Shown here piece by piece: positions 21,931 through 34,182 of a stretch of 64,000 nucleotides of DNA. The first letter of the stretch is position 1. Every line of letters starts with the position of its first letter. The notes under the pieces are model-generated. The model did not search any database, was not told the DNA's origin, and saw only the letters and a program-made list of their open reading frames with translations. Both the position numbers and the translations under genes were made by a program. This DNA is from Blastomyces gilchristii SLH14081 (lineage: Eukaryota > Ascomycota > Eurotiomycetes > Onygenales > Ajellomycetaceae), in the NCBI RefSeq assembly GCF_000003855.2, contig NW_003101677.1:306922-370921 (forward strand). Direction: 5' to 3'.

Positions 21931-24471
21931 TCACATAATTATACATTCTCGGTCGGGATTTTCGCCTTTCTTTAGAGTATGATGGCCTCGCTGCTTCGCC
22001 GTGTTCTCCATCTTTTCCTTGGATAGCTTTGCATGCTTAGCCTTTTCTCTTTTTCTACCCCTGGAGTCGCTGGTATTGCTCCCTTCGAAATCTCCGTCGG
22101 AGAGAGGTTCAACGGTAATTGCCGCACCATTTCCCGTTGATGCATGAATAACGTGCGCATCGACTCCTCCTTCTAACGGCCTCCCCGGGCTAATTGAACG
22201 ATGGGCTTTTGCGGATGTAGGCCTGGAGGTCGAAGTCGACTTGACGATGTCACCAACATTTGGTTCATGCTTTGTTTTCGCAGGGAGAGGGTCCTGTGGG
22301 TTTTTAGATGGCACGCCAAAGGATTTAAACTGATGATTGGGGTTGTAATTCCCAAGGGCACCATGTGATTCCATCTCAGAAGCATCATTCACGGGAGGTG
22401 GTGCGGAGATTGTCACGTCGGGGTTTGTATTATAAAATAGTTTTCGAGACAGCTTTTCCTCCCCTTTGGAAGATGATAGCCGCCTGCCCGATGCTGCTTC
22501 AGAGTCACTGTCGATAGGCAATATTTGGAAGAAAAGAAGATAAGGGGACTCGTCAACCAACGCCTTTTCTATATCGACAAGGGTGATTCTTTCTTGGGCC
22601 AAATCGTCGAAACGCATCCAGTGACGACAGTATTCCGACGGCTTGTAGGGGTCATTAATCGGGGTACCTCTCACTAGGGCTATATAATGACCAGACTCAA
22701 CGGAGTTCCCGCGATGGCAAATCACAGCCTGTAGCGAAAGTTTGAAATTCCCGTATAATGGCCCTTCGTTTCCCATTTCATCATCCTGAATGAAATGTGG
22801 AAGTCCAATTTCGATCGGGATATCAACGAATGTATCTCGACGCACCGCATTTCCATTGGGAAGGACAGAGTAACGCTTTAAGCATATTCCGAGAATAGGC
22901 CTTCGGGAGGAGAAATGAATTGCAGATTGTGCGTCGCTTAGTGTGCTATCGGTGTACCAAGCTATTCAATTGATCAGAAACATTCCGCGATTACCCGCGA
23001 GGTAACTTACGTATCAGGCTGAATATCTGCCAAGCAGGCATCATGACCTCTTTGCGAATACTCCCTTTCCGGGCTTTATTCGGCGTTACTCGATTAATTG
23101 AGCCTTCATTTTCCTTGAGACTATCCTCAGGAATGAATCGTTCCTCGATTATGCTGGTTGAGCGAAAGCGCCAATTTGGGCGCGTTGGAGGGGGGTTTTC
23201 GTGTAGGGGAGAAGGGGAATCGGTTACTTGCGTGGATTTTGAGAAGAAAGACGACACTGAAATAGGAGATGCGGTTTGAGACGATGTGCCCAAGTCAGTT
23301 GTTTCGACATGGACAAACGATCCCTTCGCCATAGAATCTATTGAGTTTGCCGACATCCCTGTATCTCTACGTTCTAGATACCTCTTGACGTCAATTCGGT
23401 TGTTGAAGTACATTTCAAGGCAGTCTTCTAAGGTTATGGGCTTGCCGTCAACTGTTTCAGAAGGGATTGCGACCTCCAGTAGCCGCTCATTTATAAACTT
23501 GTGGTCATCACCTGCCTCTTCTTTCCCTGTATGAAAGATATCCATTTTTAAAGTGAGCAGGGGGAGATTGAGCTTCTCAGTGATGAATGTGAATGCCTCG
23601 GACACATCTTGCTGCTGCGGAAGGGCAGCAGCGTTCCACCCACACTGTGCTAGCGCATCTTGTACTTGCTTCGTCTGTTAAATGTCCATGTCAGTGTCTT
23701 CTAACGGCGGTAACACAAGGCAGGTTTTCGTGAAACGGCAGATTTGAAAGAGAATACCTACGAAGTCTGTCGTAATCAGTTTCCCAGATCTTAACAGATT
23801 TACCCATAACCTTAAAAGAACGGACAGATTCCGTCGAGGTTCATCATCGAACGAGTTGTATAGGATAGCTTCAAAACAGTCCAAGCGAGCAAACATCGCG
23901 AAGAGCAGGGCGTCCAGATAGCAAGTGACGCCATTTCGATTTTCCGCACCTAGCAACTTAATAGAAGGATTATAAAATCTTAGGATGCCATGGAGTGAAT
24001 CATCAAGAAGAATGAGCAGGTCGTATGCTTCGTTCACCTCACCACAAGCGATTTTAGACCGGAGCGCATATCGTATTTGCGGTTCTCCAAGGGTGGCAAC
24101 TCCTAGGTTCGACAGTCTCCGTTGTATCTCTTTGATCTAATATACAAATTAGGAAAATAGTAAACAATGAGGGCAGCTCAGTGCTAACCTTGTTGTCTTC
24201 TTCCTCGATTTTAACACCCTGGTCATGTTTCGATTTCTCCGATGAGAACAGAGTTAAATGTGTAAGGGAGGGTGATTTAGGGGCGGGATCCTTCAGAGGA
24301 AAGATTCAGCGTCATTTCTGATATATAAGTCGCTCAGAGCCATAGGAACCCGAAACCATGCGTACAACTCACATTACCGGAATCTAGCATCCTTCGCCAT
24401 TTCGATGGTGATGCACTCCTCGATTTGCTTCGCCTCTCTCTTTTAGAGAGAAATCTCTGAATCCCACTCAT
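21931..24471 (-). CDS. Ubiquitin C-terminal hydrolase (peptidase C19) with a C-terminal CaaX box
   Basis: Five exons: 24471-24373, 24290-24189, 24136-23762, 23674-23011, 22961-21931; 756 residues. The catalytic Cys box NRNGVTCYLDALLFAMF puts the nucleophile at C139. The His box GNSVESGHYIALVRG gives H505, and HWMRFDD gives the acid at D532. The Cys box has a D (YLD) where most USPs have N (YMN), as seen in some fungal-specific members. A disordered Ser/Thr region separates the boxes, and a Lys-rich tail ends in CIIM, a CaaX prenylation signal. It should remove ubiquitin from membrane-bound substrates; membrane attachment is inferred. The gene follows VPS18 on the same strand, 478 bases upstream of its start. 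The exon 3 donor (GTAGGT, phase 0) is the least certain junction; an alternative would break the reading frame. Confidence 0.85.
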
Positions 24472-25123
24472 GTTGACTGATCTAGTCGCAATCACACTTT
24501 ATACATTGGTAATGACTATTGACGTTTTTTAACAGAACTTAAAATGTATGCAAGACTTTTATATCATGGCATAACTTTAAAATGAGCCGCGCTGAGAAAT
24601 TAAGCTTGCCGCCTAGTTCCAAGGAAATGAATGCATCAGCAGGAGCCACAATATCACCAGCCTGCATAGTTAATTGTGCCACAAGCGCAAGAATCATACA
24701 TGTCTGACGTTGAGGGATGCTGTCTCGTGGTCCAAAGAGCGCAGCTGACGCCCTCTCCAGGAAGGTGGGTTCGTTTATAGATCTAGAACTATCAAGATTG
24801 TGATATCGACCGGTAATGATGGATGAAGCAGGACAATAACCAGAACAATATCCAGGGAGCTCAAACTATATAACATCGCAATCTATAATGAAGTATTTCT
24901 GAATGTTTGTGATATGACAAGTTATAGTCGCTGCCTGTGGCTGATTGAATGCGGGCAAAGGAAACTGCGCTTTCCCTTTTTGGGCGGACGGGGGGGCGGC
25001 TTATTCATCATTAACTAACCACGTGATATCCTTGTGCTAACCTTGGAAATTCTGTCGACCGCAAATCTTTCGATATCGCGAACTCCGAATCACGGGGAGC
25101 AATTCACAACCAACACGGCACCA
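24472..25123. promoter_or_regulatory. Bidirectional promoter region, deubiquitinase / mitochondrial uL5
   Basis: 652 bases separate the two divergent start codons. The region carries CACGTGATATC at 25020-25030, about 100 bases before the uL5m start, and TTGTGATATC near 24799. CACGTG is the core bound by bHLH factors such as Cbf1 in fungi; the identity of the factor here is inferred. No coding frame was recognised. Confidence 0.5.
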
Positions 25124-26448
25124 ATGGCTCTCTGCGAACCGTCAATGCAATTTTCCAGGGTGCTCCCCAGAGCCCTTGTATTTATACCCAGTTCCCGGAC
25201 GCCATCATACCGTCGCAATGTGTCATCTGCCGCCCTGCCCGAAACTATCACAGATGATCTCGACACAAACTCAAGCTTCTCTCAATCTTCTTCCCTACCA
25301 GAAGACGAAATCAAAGCCTTTGATCCTGTAGCAAGAAGCAAAGCACGCAAGAAGCCATTACCTCCTAGTCGGTAAGCTTTCGGATTTTCTTTTGACTGTA
25401 CCAAAATCATGGGATCCCCTGGGACTTTCGCATATTCCGCCCAGCAATCACTTCCTAAACTTCAAGCGCTATTTTCTCCCTTTACTTTCTCTACTTATTA
25501 TCCTTATTTCTCACACATGCCGATATAGCTACCAATTCCGCCCTCCAAAATATGACCGCGGCCCTCTCCATCCCCATCGTCCACCTCCAGCCTGGGACCC
25601 CGCATCCCGTGAATTCATCCCTGGCCCTTTTACCCTCCCCCGAGTCGAACAAACCTATGAATCTACCATATCCCACGATATCCTCACACTCTGCTACGTA
25701 CATAACCCGCCCGGATTCCGGCCACCCCCAGTCCCACAGCGCCTTCGCGGCTGGGACGACAGTTCCCCGTATCATGCCAACCGACCACTCCGTGGACCTC
25801 GAGGAGGCGACGTCCTCCGCCTTCTCCGCAAGCCCATAACGTTCCGCAACATTCCAAAACTCGACAAGATCACAATTCACAGCTATGTGAATCAAGTTAT
25901 AGACAAGGGTTCCGCGCCGTTGCATGTGGCTGGTATGGCTATACAGGCCATATCTAATGTTCGTGTGCAGACGCATAAGATGAAGGGTAACGTTGCCAAG
26001 TGGGGAGTTGTGCCTGGTAAATCATACATTTCCGTTACGGCCGAGCTGAAGGGCGAGGACATGTATCATTTCTTTGGAAAGTTGGTGGACGTGGTGATGC
26101 CGAGGATTAAGGATTGGAAAGGTGTCAAGGGGAGCAGTGGTGATAGCAGCGGAAACATTGCGTTTGGCCTTGAACCGGACATGGTGGCTCTGTTCCCGGA
26201 GATCGAGGTGAATTACGATATGTACGTCTCAAAGCCCTCTCCACATCCGAAATACCCGCCCTCCTTGGGCTCTCTCTTGCTGGAAAGTGCAAATATCTGA
26301 CTCGCTTCTCTTCTGTTACTATAGGTACCCACCAGCCATGATACCCGGTTGCCACATAACCATTCACACGACTGCAAAAACAGACAAGGACGCCCGACTC
26401 CTCCTCAACGCAATGGGCATTCCATTCTATGGTAAATATGTAGATTAG
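25124..26448 (+). CDS. MRPL7: Mitochondrial large-subunit ribosomal protein uL5m (Mrpl7)
   Basis: Three exons: 25124-25371, 25529-26221 and 26325-26448, giving 354 residues. Exon 1 encodes an Arg/Ser-rich presequence of mitochondrial-import type and a linker ending PLPPSR. Exon 2 begins YQFRPPKYDRG and holds the uL5 core (RNIPKLDKITIHSYVNQ, GVVPGKSYISVTAELKG, GLEPDMVALFPEIEVNYDM). Exon 3 completes the C terminus (YPPAMIPGCHITIHTTAK, then GIPFYGKYVD). uL5 binds 5S-region and tRNA-facing parts of the large subunit; in mitochondria it is essential for translation. The upstream frame is open a further 30 codons, but the start at 25124 gives the better presequence. Compared with yeast Mrpl7 (about 290 residues) it is longer at the N terminus, as usual in filamentous fungi. 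Confidence 0.92.
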
Positions 26449-27444
26449 AAGCTGATTAGAGTGAATGGGAGCGCACTCGGAGGGAATGCTGGCGTTTGTT
26501 TGTTTGTGGTTACTTTATCTACAATATTCCTTTTATTTAGACCGTTGTTCCCTCCTGTGACATGTACTTTTATAAATATGATGCCCTTCGTGTTTGTTTG
26601 TTGACCATTCTCTACATTTTATTATTATCCACCACATATGCCATGCACGATCTTAGGGTGCTCGTTTTCGAAAGTAATGACTTGTTCAATAGCTTTTCTT
26701 TACTTAGGCGGGGACTTCCTAACGAGGTTTAGTTATTCCATCCATATTTGGCATAACTGCAAATTACGAAAATGGAAAAAGAACAGGACTTCATATTCGA
26801 ATAACCAATGTATATATAAATAACAGGATTGAAGTAAACAGAAACTTGACAAGGTCTCTGCTAGTTTCATCGCTCTCATTACTATCATCAGCGGCAAAAA
26901 TGTATGCAACCTTCTAATCAATTACGCAAGGAACGAAACGCTCCCCTTCTCGAACCCAGTCCCGATGCAGATGAATGGAAATGAGAAGCGAAGAAATAAA
27001 TTGGAAATACCAGAAAGAAAAAGTGCCGCTTAATGTTAACTCAGTAGCATAAAGAGCAAAGGAGCAGAAGGGGGAAAAAATGCATCCAAAAAATTTTTTC
27101 TGTGGTGAAAATGACGGTCAATGTTGCTTGGGAGGGAGATTGAATGCAGAGAACAATATACATTAAAGCAAACAGGCTAGGACCAGCTAGAGTGAATGGA
27201 GTGGACAGAAAGAGCATGCATGGGTGGTATCGATGATAAAGAAGCAGGGGGTCATTTATATGGGCGGAACAGAGAATTTTTCATAAACCCCATCCAATCA
27301 GTAGCATCAATTGCTCCGACTAGGAGCGAGAATCGTTCCAAAATGTGAGAGAAAACCGGAAAGAATACGGAAACGACAATAGAACCAAGACATGAATCAT
27401 ATCCCAAGCGTAAACGCCAGCTTCTTGACGGTCATTGGAGATTT
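26449..27444. other. Convergent 3' region between MRPL7 and STE11
   Basis: About 1 kb between two stop codons on opposite strands, so it should hold both 3' untranslated regions. It is AT-rich and shows no coding frame. Nothing else was seen. Confidence 0.6.
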
Positions 27445-30432
27445 TTAAGGCATCGCCTGTGACAAGAATGGGCTGCTAAGCAACTCATCCGCACTGGGGC
27501 GCTTTTCATGATTAATCTCAAACGTCATATCCAAGAACGCCATGGCCTCTTTGCTAGCATTTTCTGGCGGTGGCGGACGTGCCTGATTACTGCCAATTGC
27601 AAAAATAGCCTGCAGCTGACTGCAATCGGGGAATGGGTGGGCACCAATGAACATCTCAACGACGAGACATCCTAGACTCCAGATGTCGGCTTTCTTCGTA
27701 TGAGCAGTCTGTCTCACGACCTCGGGTGCCATCCAGTATACACTACCTTGGAGAGAGGGGCGATGTAGATGGCCGGCGCCGCCGCCTAGATTGGCACCAC
27801 TTCCCAGCACGGTCGAAGCCTCGACGCGCTTGGAGATACCAAAGTCGGAGATTTTGATGCCTCCCTTGTTGTCGACGAGGACGTTGGCACCCTTGATGTC
27901 CCGGTGGATGATGTCGCGGCTGTGTAGGTAGGAGAGACCTGCCAATATTTGGCGGACGAAGTTCTTGATTAACGGCTCCTGGAAGGTGTTGTATTGTTTG
28001 AGCATCATGGCGATGGAGCCTCCGGGGACGTACTCAAGGAAGATATTGAGGTGGTGCTCGTCAGTGGATGTTCCTAGATACTGCACGATATTTGGATGTT
28101 GCAGGCCCTGGAGTAGGTCGATTTCGTGCTTCAGAGCGGTGACCATGCTATTCTTCCTTTGGTCAAACTCTGTCCCCTTGGTGGCGGATGGCAGCTCTAC
28201 TTGCTTGACAGCCATGAGTTCTCCAGTGATGGAATGGAGAGCTAGGAAGACACTTCCAAATGATCCTTCACCAATTAGAGATCCTTTCATCCAGTTTTTG
28301 TTCCCGAAATTGTCACCCGCCAGGAAAGCAGCCAATCCATCATCCTCTTCCTCCCCATCTTCTGCTACTATCATGCTAAGTCGTTCGTTAATTGATCCAG
28401 CACCATCGGTGGCAGCGAGGCTAACTGTCTCATCCAGGAAAGTCTGACGATCAGTCTCTCCAGAAGTGTGGTCAGAACCACTATCAAAGGAAACATAGGA
28501 TTTTCGGTTAGGTTCGATGGGTGATTCCTCTTGAAGTGGCTGGAGTGAAGATGCTACGGAATCGCGGAACGACATCTGGGGTGGTAAGTTGAATTTGGAA
28601 ACAGATAACGGCCTCGCAGGCCTTGCAGACCCATTATTTCCTGTCAACCAGGTGTCCGCAATACTAGGGATGGGTGGTGCATCTTTCAAACTCGAGGCGT
28701 AACTAAGGTTGCTAACAACACTCAATCGACTTGCAGCACGGCTCATACGTTGTGATCTTCGCACGGATAATCGCATCGTCTTTTCAATGTCTTCCTTCTG
28801 GTGGCTTGGGAAATACGAGGTGAGTTCGTGGATAATCATTTCACTAGGCGGCCGGGCACCGAAAAATGACCGCAACTTCGCAGCCTGGTGTCGTTCGGAA
28901 GGTGTTTGCCGTTGGAACTCCTCTCTATTGCGGTCGGTGGCTGATAAGGGTGACAAAGGTTGTCGGATGTTATGCCATGATTCGCCGGTGAGTTTTTGGA
29001 GTTTAATCTGGTTCCGTACATTGGTGCCGCTAAGAGCATTCAAATGTGCCGTTTGGCTTTCATCAAGAGCAATCTGAGCTGCCCTCTGGAGTTCCTCTGG
29101 CTCCGGCTCGCCAGCATGAATCTTCCTCAAAATCAGCCGACCACGCTCAGATCTATGGAGGCCATCACATATCTTCAGCAATTCTGAATCAGACAAGCGA
29201 CGGCAGTTGTCTGGGTTAGGATCTAAGCCGTCGAGCACATAAAAACAGTAGTTCTTATAGTGGGATTCTGGAAGGAGGAGTTTTCTTAGAACGCAAATGA
29301 TAATATCCTCGGGGGTTTTGCAATGCTTTATATTCAAGACTTTTGTCTGACCGCCTGAATGTATTACTCGAATCACTGGTGAATTGGGTGGAAGTGATCC
29401 CATGGTGATTCCATCCATGCTGGGATTTTGTCTAATGTGCATGACTGCTCTGGCGGTCTGGGGAACGTCTCCTGGAATCCCTGAGTTAGAAGAAGTAGAA
29501 TTGGAGTAATAATTGAAGTAGTTCGAACCTTGATCCCTATCCCTCCGGGAACTTTCCATCGTACTAGCACCTGGATACCTATATGACCGTAGGCCGCGGT
29601 CGGAATCTGCAGGAGGCGAAGAAGGCCTGGATGAAACCCTTCCTGATGCTGTGTAGCTTGTGTTGTAGCCTGTAAGGGATGGAAGGTCGACATGTCGAGA
29701 CCATCGACGATTTCCCCCCGCATGTTGTCTAGAATTTGCTGCGCGGGGAGATTCAGAAGAGGATGGGGTAAACTGGGCAGAATCGAGGGCAGCTAACGAA
29801 TCCTGAAATATACTGATAAGCAAAAAAGTTACCAGGACTCGTGCAAATATATCTTACCCTATTCCGCTTTTTGCGATTCGATACATTCCTGTTTCTGAGC
29901 TGTTTGATCGCAACGAAAATCCGCACTCGGTCTCCGATTTTCTTGATACCCATTTCCTGTAGAATCTTCTGATCGCAGTCAAGGAGATTATCGCCATTAA
30001 AATGGTTTGCTAGGATTTCAAGTGTGTTAGAAGACAAATGATGGTGCAAGCAATACGGAGTATGGTCATGCCCAAGGCAATGAACGGAATTTCCCATACC
30101 TTTGAACAGCGCTTCATATTGTCCACAGCGTATGCTATGCAGCCAATCTATTACCTTTTTTTCATCCCAGGACCTGTGTTACAGCTTGTTAGTCTTGGTC
30201 GAAAGTAATCTCTGTCGAATGAGATATTAACCCACCGGACAGAGTCCATCCCATCATAACCATCGGAGAATTCAGATTCTGTCGGGCTAGAGAATGGGCC
30301 ATCGCGAGTAGCCGTGGGAAGACCCGATTTATGGGACGGTAAAGACATATAGGAAGTAGATAAGGATGACGGTAGTTGAGATGGGGTGTGTAGTGGTAAT
30401 CCGGCAGAGTATTGGGGTTGGGAGCTCAACAT
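27445..30432 (-). CDS. STE11: MAPKKK of the Ste11/SteC family (SAM, Ras-binding-like, kinase)
   Basis: Four exons: 30432-30236, 30173-30100, 30009-29858 and 29802-27445; 926 residues. The SAM domain (about 68-130) is spread over exons 2 and 3 (SWDEKKVIDWLHSIRCGQYE, then NHFNGDNLLDCDQKILQEMG). A Ras-associating-like domain lies at about 283-374 (VIRVIHSGGQTKVLNIKH). An autoinhibitory stretch (RSFFGARPPSEMIIHELTSY) precedes the kinase at about 644-920: GEGSFGSV, K674, HRDIKGAN (D776), DFGIS (D794). Ste11 phosphorylates Ste7-type MAPKKs in mating, filamentation and osmostress pathways, docking Ste50 and Ste5-like partners by its SAM domain. The tiny 74-base exon 2 is typical for this gene. All three introns keep frame and have GT...AG ends. 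A TACGGAGTAT word sits in intron 2. Confidence 0.95.
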
Positions 30433-33400
30433 CGTTCCGCACCCCGAGGTTTAACGGACCAAAAAATTCCAAAACAAGAAGAGTGACGAGAATATATTGA
30501 AGCGGACTGGGAGTGTTAACGCCAGTCTAAAGTGCGATGAGTTAGTATACGGTTCGTGGTGCACATTCGCCGGTGGTTGCGGTAATTAAATACTTTACTG
30601 AAAGTTCGGATGCGTTAGGGAGTGGTTGAGATAGCAGCGCAGATATTTAAAAGAGGAACCTGCACGGCAACGGTTAATTTTTTGAACCAGAAACGCAGCT
30701 CTTTTTTACGCCTGAGATAAATCATAGGGACATACCTCAAAATTATGTTTGTTCCTGAAGAAAAAAAATTACCCCATCGATATGTTCAAGAGTCGTTGAC
30801 ATCGAGACAGGACCGCAGTCCGATATCTGGAGAGAGGCTCTTAATAAGCGGCCACGAAAGACTTCATGAAGGCCGGGGATAGAAGTCCTGCAATACCGGA
30901 TATAAGTCGAATTTCAAAGCCAGGAAGAAGTGTAGGGGTGAGATCAAAATAATGTCGGATTGGAGGCTGGCTGTCCTGGTGGGGGGTGGAAGACAACGAA
31001 CGAACGAGCCCTGAGAGCGGCAGCGATCAACAAACAGAGACACTGCACACACTGGAAACAACCCAAAATCAGCAAACAACCTCAGGGTTCAGCAACACCT
31101 CGAAATAGCCTTGAGAGAGAACGACAGTTGCAAAAGCTGCAAGTGGATGAGAGACACCGTACTCTGGGGCAGTTGTTGGGCTGCAAAGAGGTGAGGTTGA
31201 AGCAAGCGGTGGTGGGTTGTAGTTTGGACGCCCAAGCGAAGGTAAAACAAAGATCAGCAGCGCACCCTTATTGGCTCCAACCGAAACTCGAAACATCCAG
31301 CGGCGCAAGTTCTGTGACAAGCCGTCGCCCAAAACCGATTGATGTACGCAGTTACTACACAGTAGAGGCCCCTAGAGGCTAGAAGGTGAGACGCTTCGAT
31401 CCAGGCGGGCTTGGCTTCAAGGGAGACGGGGAGGAACGGAGGGATTTCTCTCCTTATGCTGCGATCTTTGCGCTGAGTTGTTCCCAATCCTGCGAGTTTC
31501 TATTTAAAATAAATAACAGTAAAAAAGCCATTATTCCTTCTATTGGGCTACATAACTAACTCCTTGTCGTTCCTATGTTGCTACGGTGCAACAATGCATT
31601 GATTGATTCTTTTATATATGCAGGATGAGGCTGACATAGATACAATACCTCTCAAACGCATGTCTATTTACGCACACAGTACGGAGTATACGACCAGGAA
31701 CGAGGTGAACCAACCCCAATAATAAAATAATAATAAGAATATGTATGTAACCCCAACTTTCGGCAGGGCTTCAACCTCCTGACATTACTTTCCTAAAGAG
31801 GTCTTTTCTCGCGGACAAACAGGGCCTTTGGGTTTGTTGGTCCTCAAACTCGTCTTGTGCCTGTGAACAGGGCAATATTTTTCTAAACATGGAACCTTCA
31901 CCAACATCCATGGGATGACTATAATATCCCTTATGGGGGGGATGAGGATGAGGGATTAGTCTACCAAGTGTTCCTTTGCGTTTCAATCAAGGGACCAACC
32001 AATCTTACATCTATGTAAATATAGGAGCAGTGTCCCTCGGCTTATTTATCAACACACCACACCCAACCACAAGAGCGGCGTCTCACTTTATGAGGATACC
32101 CCCCCCTGCTGCGCCAGAATCTGGCCTTTCTTTTTCCATGCTTAACATCATGCACGGAATCTCCGCTAAGAGGCGGGAGGAAAATCTACAACCTTTGTTC
32201 CGTTTATCGATTATTTATTATTATTACACACACCCTGGTTTCAAACAATATTCCATTTGAGAGATCTTGTGCTAGCTACGCTGTATACGCTGCGTAATAA
32301 TATGGCTATTTTCGATGTTGAATACTTTTTACCCTGTGTTGTGTTGGCAATTATTATGTGGCACACAACCCCACAATTCCTTTCACGGCCTCACGTTTCA
32401 GGTTTAACCTTAAACCCTGCGTTAGACTCTACTTTTCGGGGGGAAAATATCCTAAATTTGGTCACCGCATACGAAATATTAAATAGCCCATGCTTCCATC
32501 GGGCCTCGAGCATAAGAAGCCTTTGAGTTTCCCTCGGTCCTTGGTAACTCGTCTGCTTGCTTTTGTTTATTAATACCCCCATGCTGGCATTTTTGTATAG
32601 CTACCCTCGTACTTGTGGGCCAATCAACAGTTCCATCAATCAGGAGATCAATACATCAATCTCTGAGTGAATTGCTATTTCTTCTTTTTCTCTTTTTCTC
32701 TTTTTAAAGAAATTTATTTATTTGTTGTTTAAGTTTAACATGAGGAGATAAACTTGTTTCTTCTTTGGCTTCTTCGCAGCTTGTGTGTTTATTTGTGTTT
32801 TTTCTTTTTTATTTTCATACAATTGTCCAGGTTCGCTTCTCTCCAAATTAGCTACGGAGTATTGAAAAAAGTAGAAATAGAAATAGAAATAGAAATAAAA
32901 TGAAAATGAAAATAAATAAACAAAATTCTCCTAGTTTCCAATCATCAGGGGAACCATCCCGAAGAAAAAGAACTAGGAAGCCTGTATTCTACCCAGCAAT
33001 TTAATTCACAGCGAGAGTTTCAAAGCGAAGAGTACGAATTGTCGTAACTTTTAGAGATTAATGGGAGGCTTTCATTATCAATGCTTTATGATGAATATAA
33101 CTACCTGTTTGGATTTTTGATAAAGAGAGCCTGACTGGGGATGCAGCCGCGAACCAGAGGAGCAATCAGCGTGTTAACTCATTGCCCCAAAGTCCACTCT
33201 AGATCATTATGATTGCAACCTGGCCTGCAGTAGAAATTAGCACTAGGTTCTACCATCCAAATGCTAACGGCAAACTCATGGATTGATAGAAGCGAAGAGC
33301 CCCCCCTGAGGATTTGTCCGAGCTGACGTTGGATGTAACAATGTGTCTTACTGAGGGGTCAATATTATTATGAACCGACTTGAATTGCAAGTATCAACTG

Positions 33401-33684
33401 AAAGGATTCGGAGGAAGAATTCGAGATTATTACAAAGCAGCCAAACTGTCGAGCTCGGAAGAGAAGACTACTTTTTCTCAATTGTAACGTCCTGGACGAA
33501 CTTGCGGGGTTGACTTCTATCCTCTATCCTCTGGTAGAGTATTATTAATAATTATATAGCACGATTGAGCTGTCTGATCTCGATATCCCCGCTCGGGCGG
33601 GTTCAAAGGAATATCATATCCCAATCGGGCAATTCGCGAGTATCGACAGAACAAGGTTAGCGTTATCTCGGGGACTAAACCTGA
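30433..33684. other. Intergenic region upstream of STE11, no gene recognised
   Basis: 3.2 kb without a supported gene. The left part should be the STE11 promoter and leader. A frame at 30960-31382 (140 codons) resembles nothing known and is rejected. The region has TACGGAGTAT words at 31680 and 32853, a TAGAAA repeat at 32872-32895, T-rich and A-rich stretches, and a GC palindrome-like stretch near 33588-33602 (CCCGCTCGGGCGGG). The base composition is mixed and nothing shows the heavy decay seen right of 47 kb. Confidence 0.5.
32872..32895. repeat. TAGAAA hexamer repeat
   Basis: Four perfect TAGAAA units followed by degenerate A-rich units. Simple repeat in intergenic DNA. Confidence 0.85.
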
Positions 33685-33960
33685 AATGACTTAGTCACAG
33701 CGCTTAGTTACCCAATTGCTCTTCTTGGACCACCCTTGCCGGGATCAATTGGAACTAACTATCTTCAACAAATTTGCCTTTATTCCTTGGAAGAACACGG
33801 ACTTTGTCAACAGCTTGGCGATGAGATTGCTCTCAACCCTGCCAAGTTAGTGCTCCGAGATGGCATAGAAGCTGGGCGAAGGCTTTAAAAGAATCGCCTC
33901 GAGGTTGAGGATGTGGACCTCATTTCCATCCTCAATAGGAAATACTCAAGAGCTGCCTAG
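33685..33960 (+). pseudogene. Short coding-like relic with one in-frame stop
   Basis: One plus-strand frame stays open for 67 codons, meets a single TAA at 33886-33888 and continues to a TAG at 33958-33960. The reading looks protein-like rather than random: it contains PIALLGPPLPGSIGTNYLQQ, then LEEHGLCQQLGDEIALNP, and after the stop NRLEVEDVDLISILNRKYSR. I do not recognise the family. It has no start codon or partner exon I could find and lies just upstream of the aldo/keto reductase gene, so it may be the broken 3' end of a lost gene, or an exon of an unknown gene with the stop in an intron. Confidence 0.35.
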
Positions 33961-34011
33961 GTGATAAGATGAAGGCATTGCTAAATCCGGAGATCTGCTA
34001 GGTGATAAGAT
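33953..34011. promoter_or_regulatory. Paired GATA boxes upstream of the aldo/keto reductase
   Basis: A repeated word, CTGC(C)TAGGTGATAAGAT, occurs at 33953-33970 and 33995-34011. Each copy holds GATAAG (33963-33968 and 34004-34009), the core of sites for fungal GATA factors such as AreA. They sit 170-220 bases before the start codon of the reductase gene. Control by nitrogen or another GATA factor is an inference. Confidence 0.5.
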
Positions 34012-34182
34012 AGACACGATGTTATATCCGATGAATGAGCTTGATGGAGCTGGGCTCCTTTTTGTCTATTTAAGACTTGCCTGCGCCCAGGCAATCTGAA
34101 CAGAACTGACATTATCAAGCACACAATCTTTTCAATATCTTGACCCCTGGAAAAAGATCGAACAACACCAAACGACGCAAAT

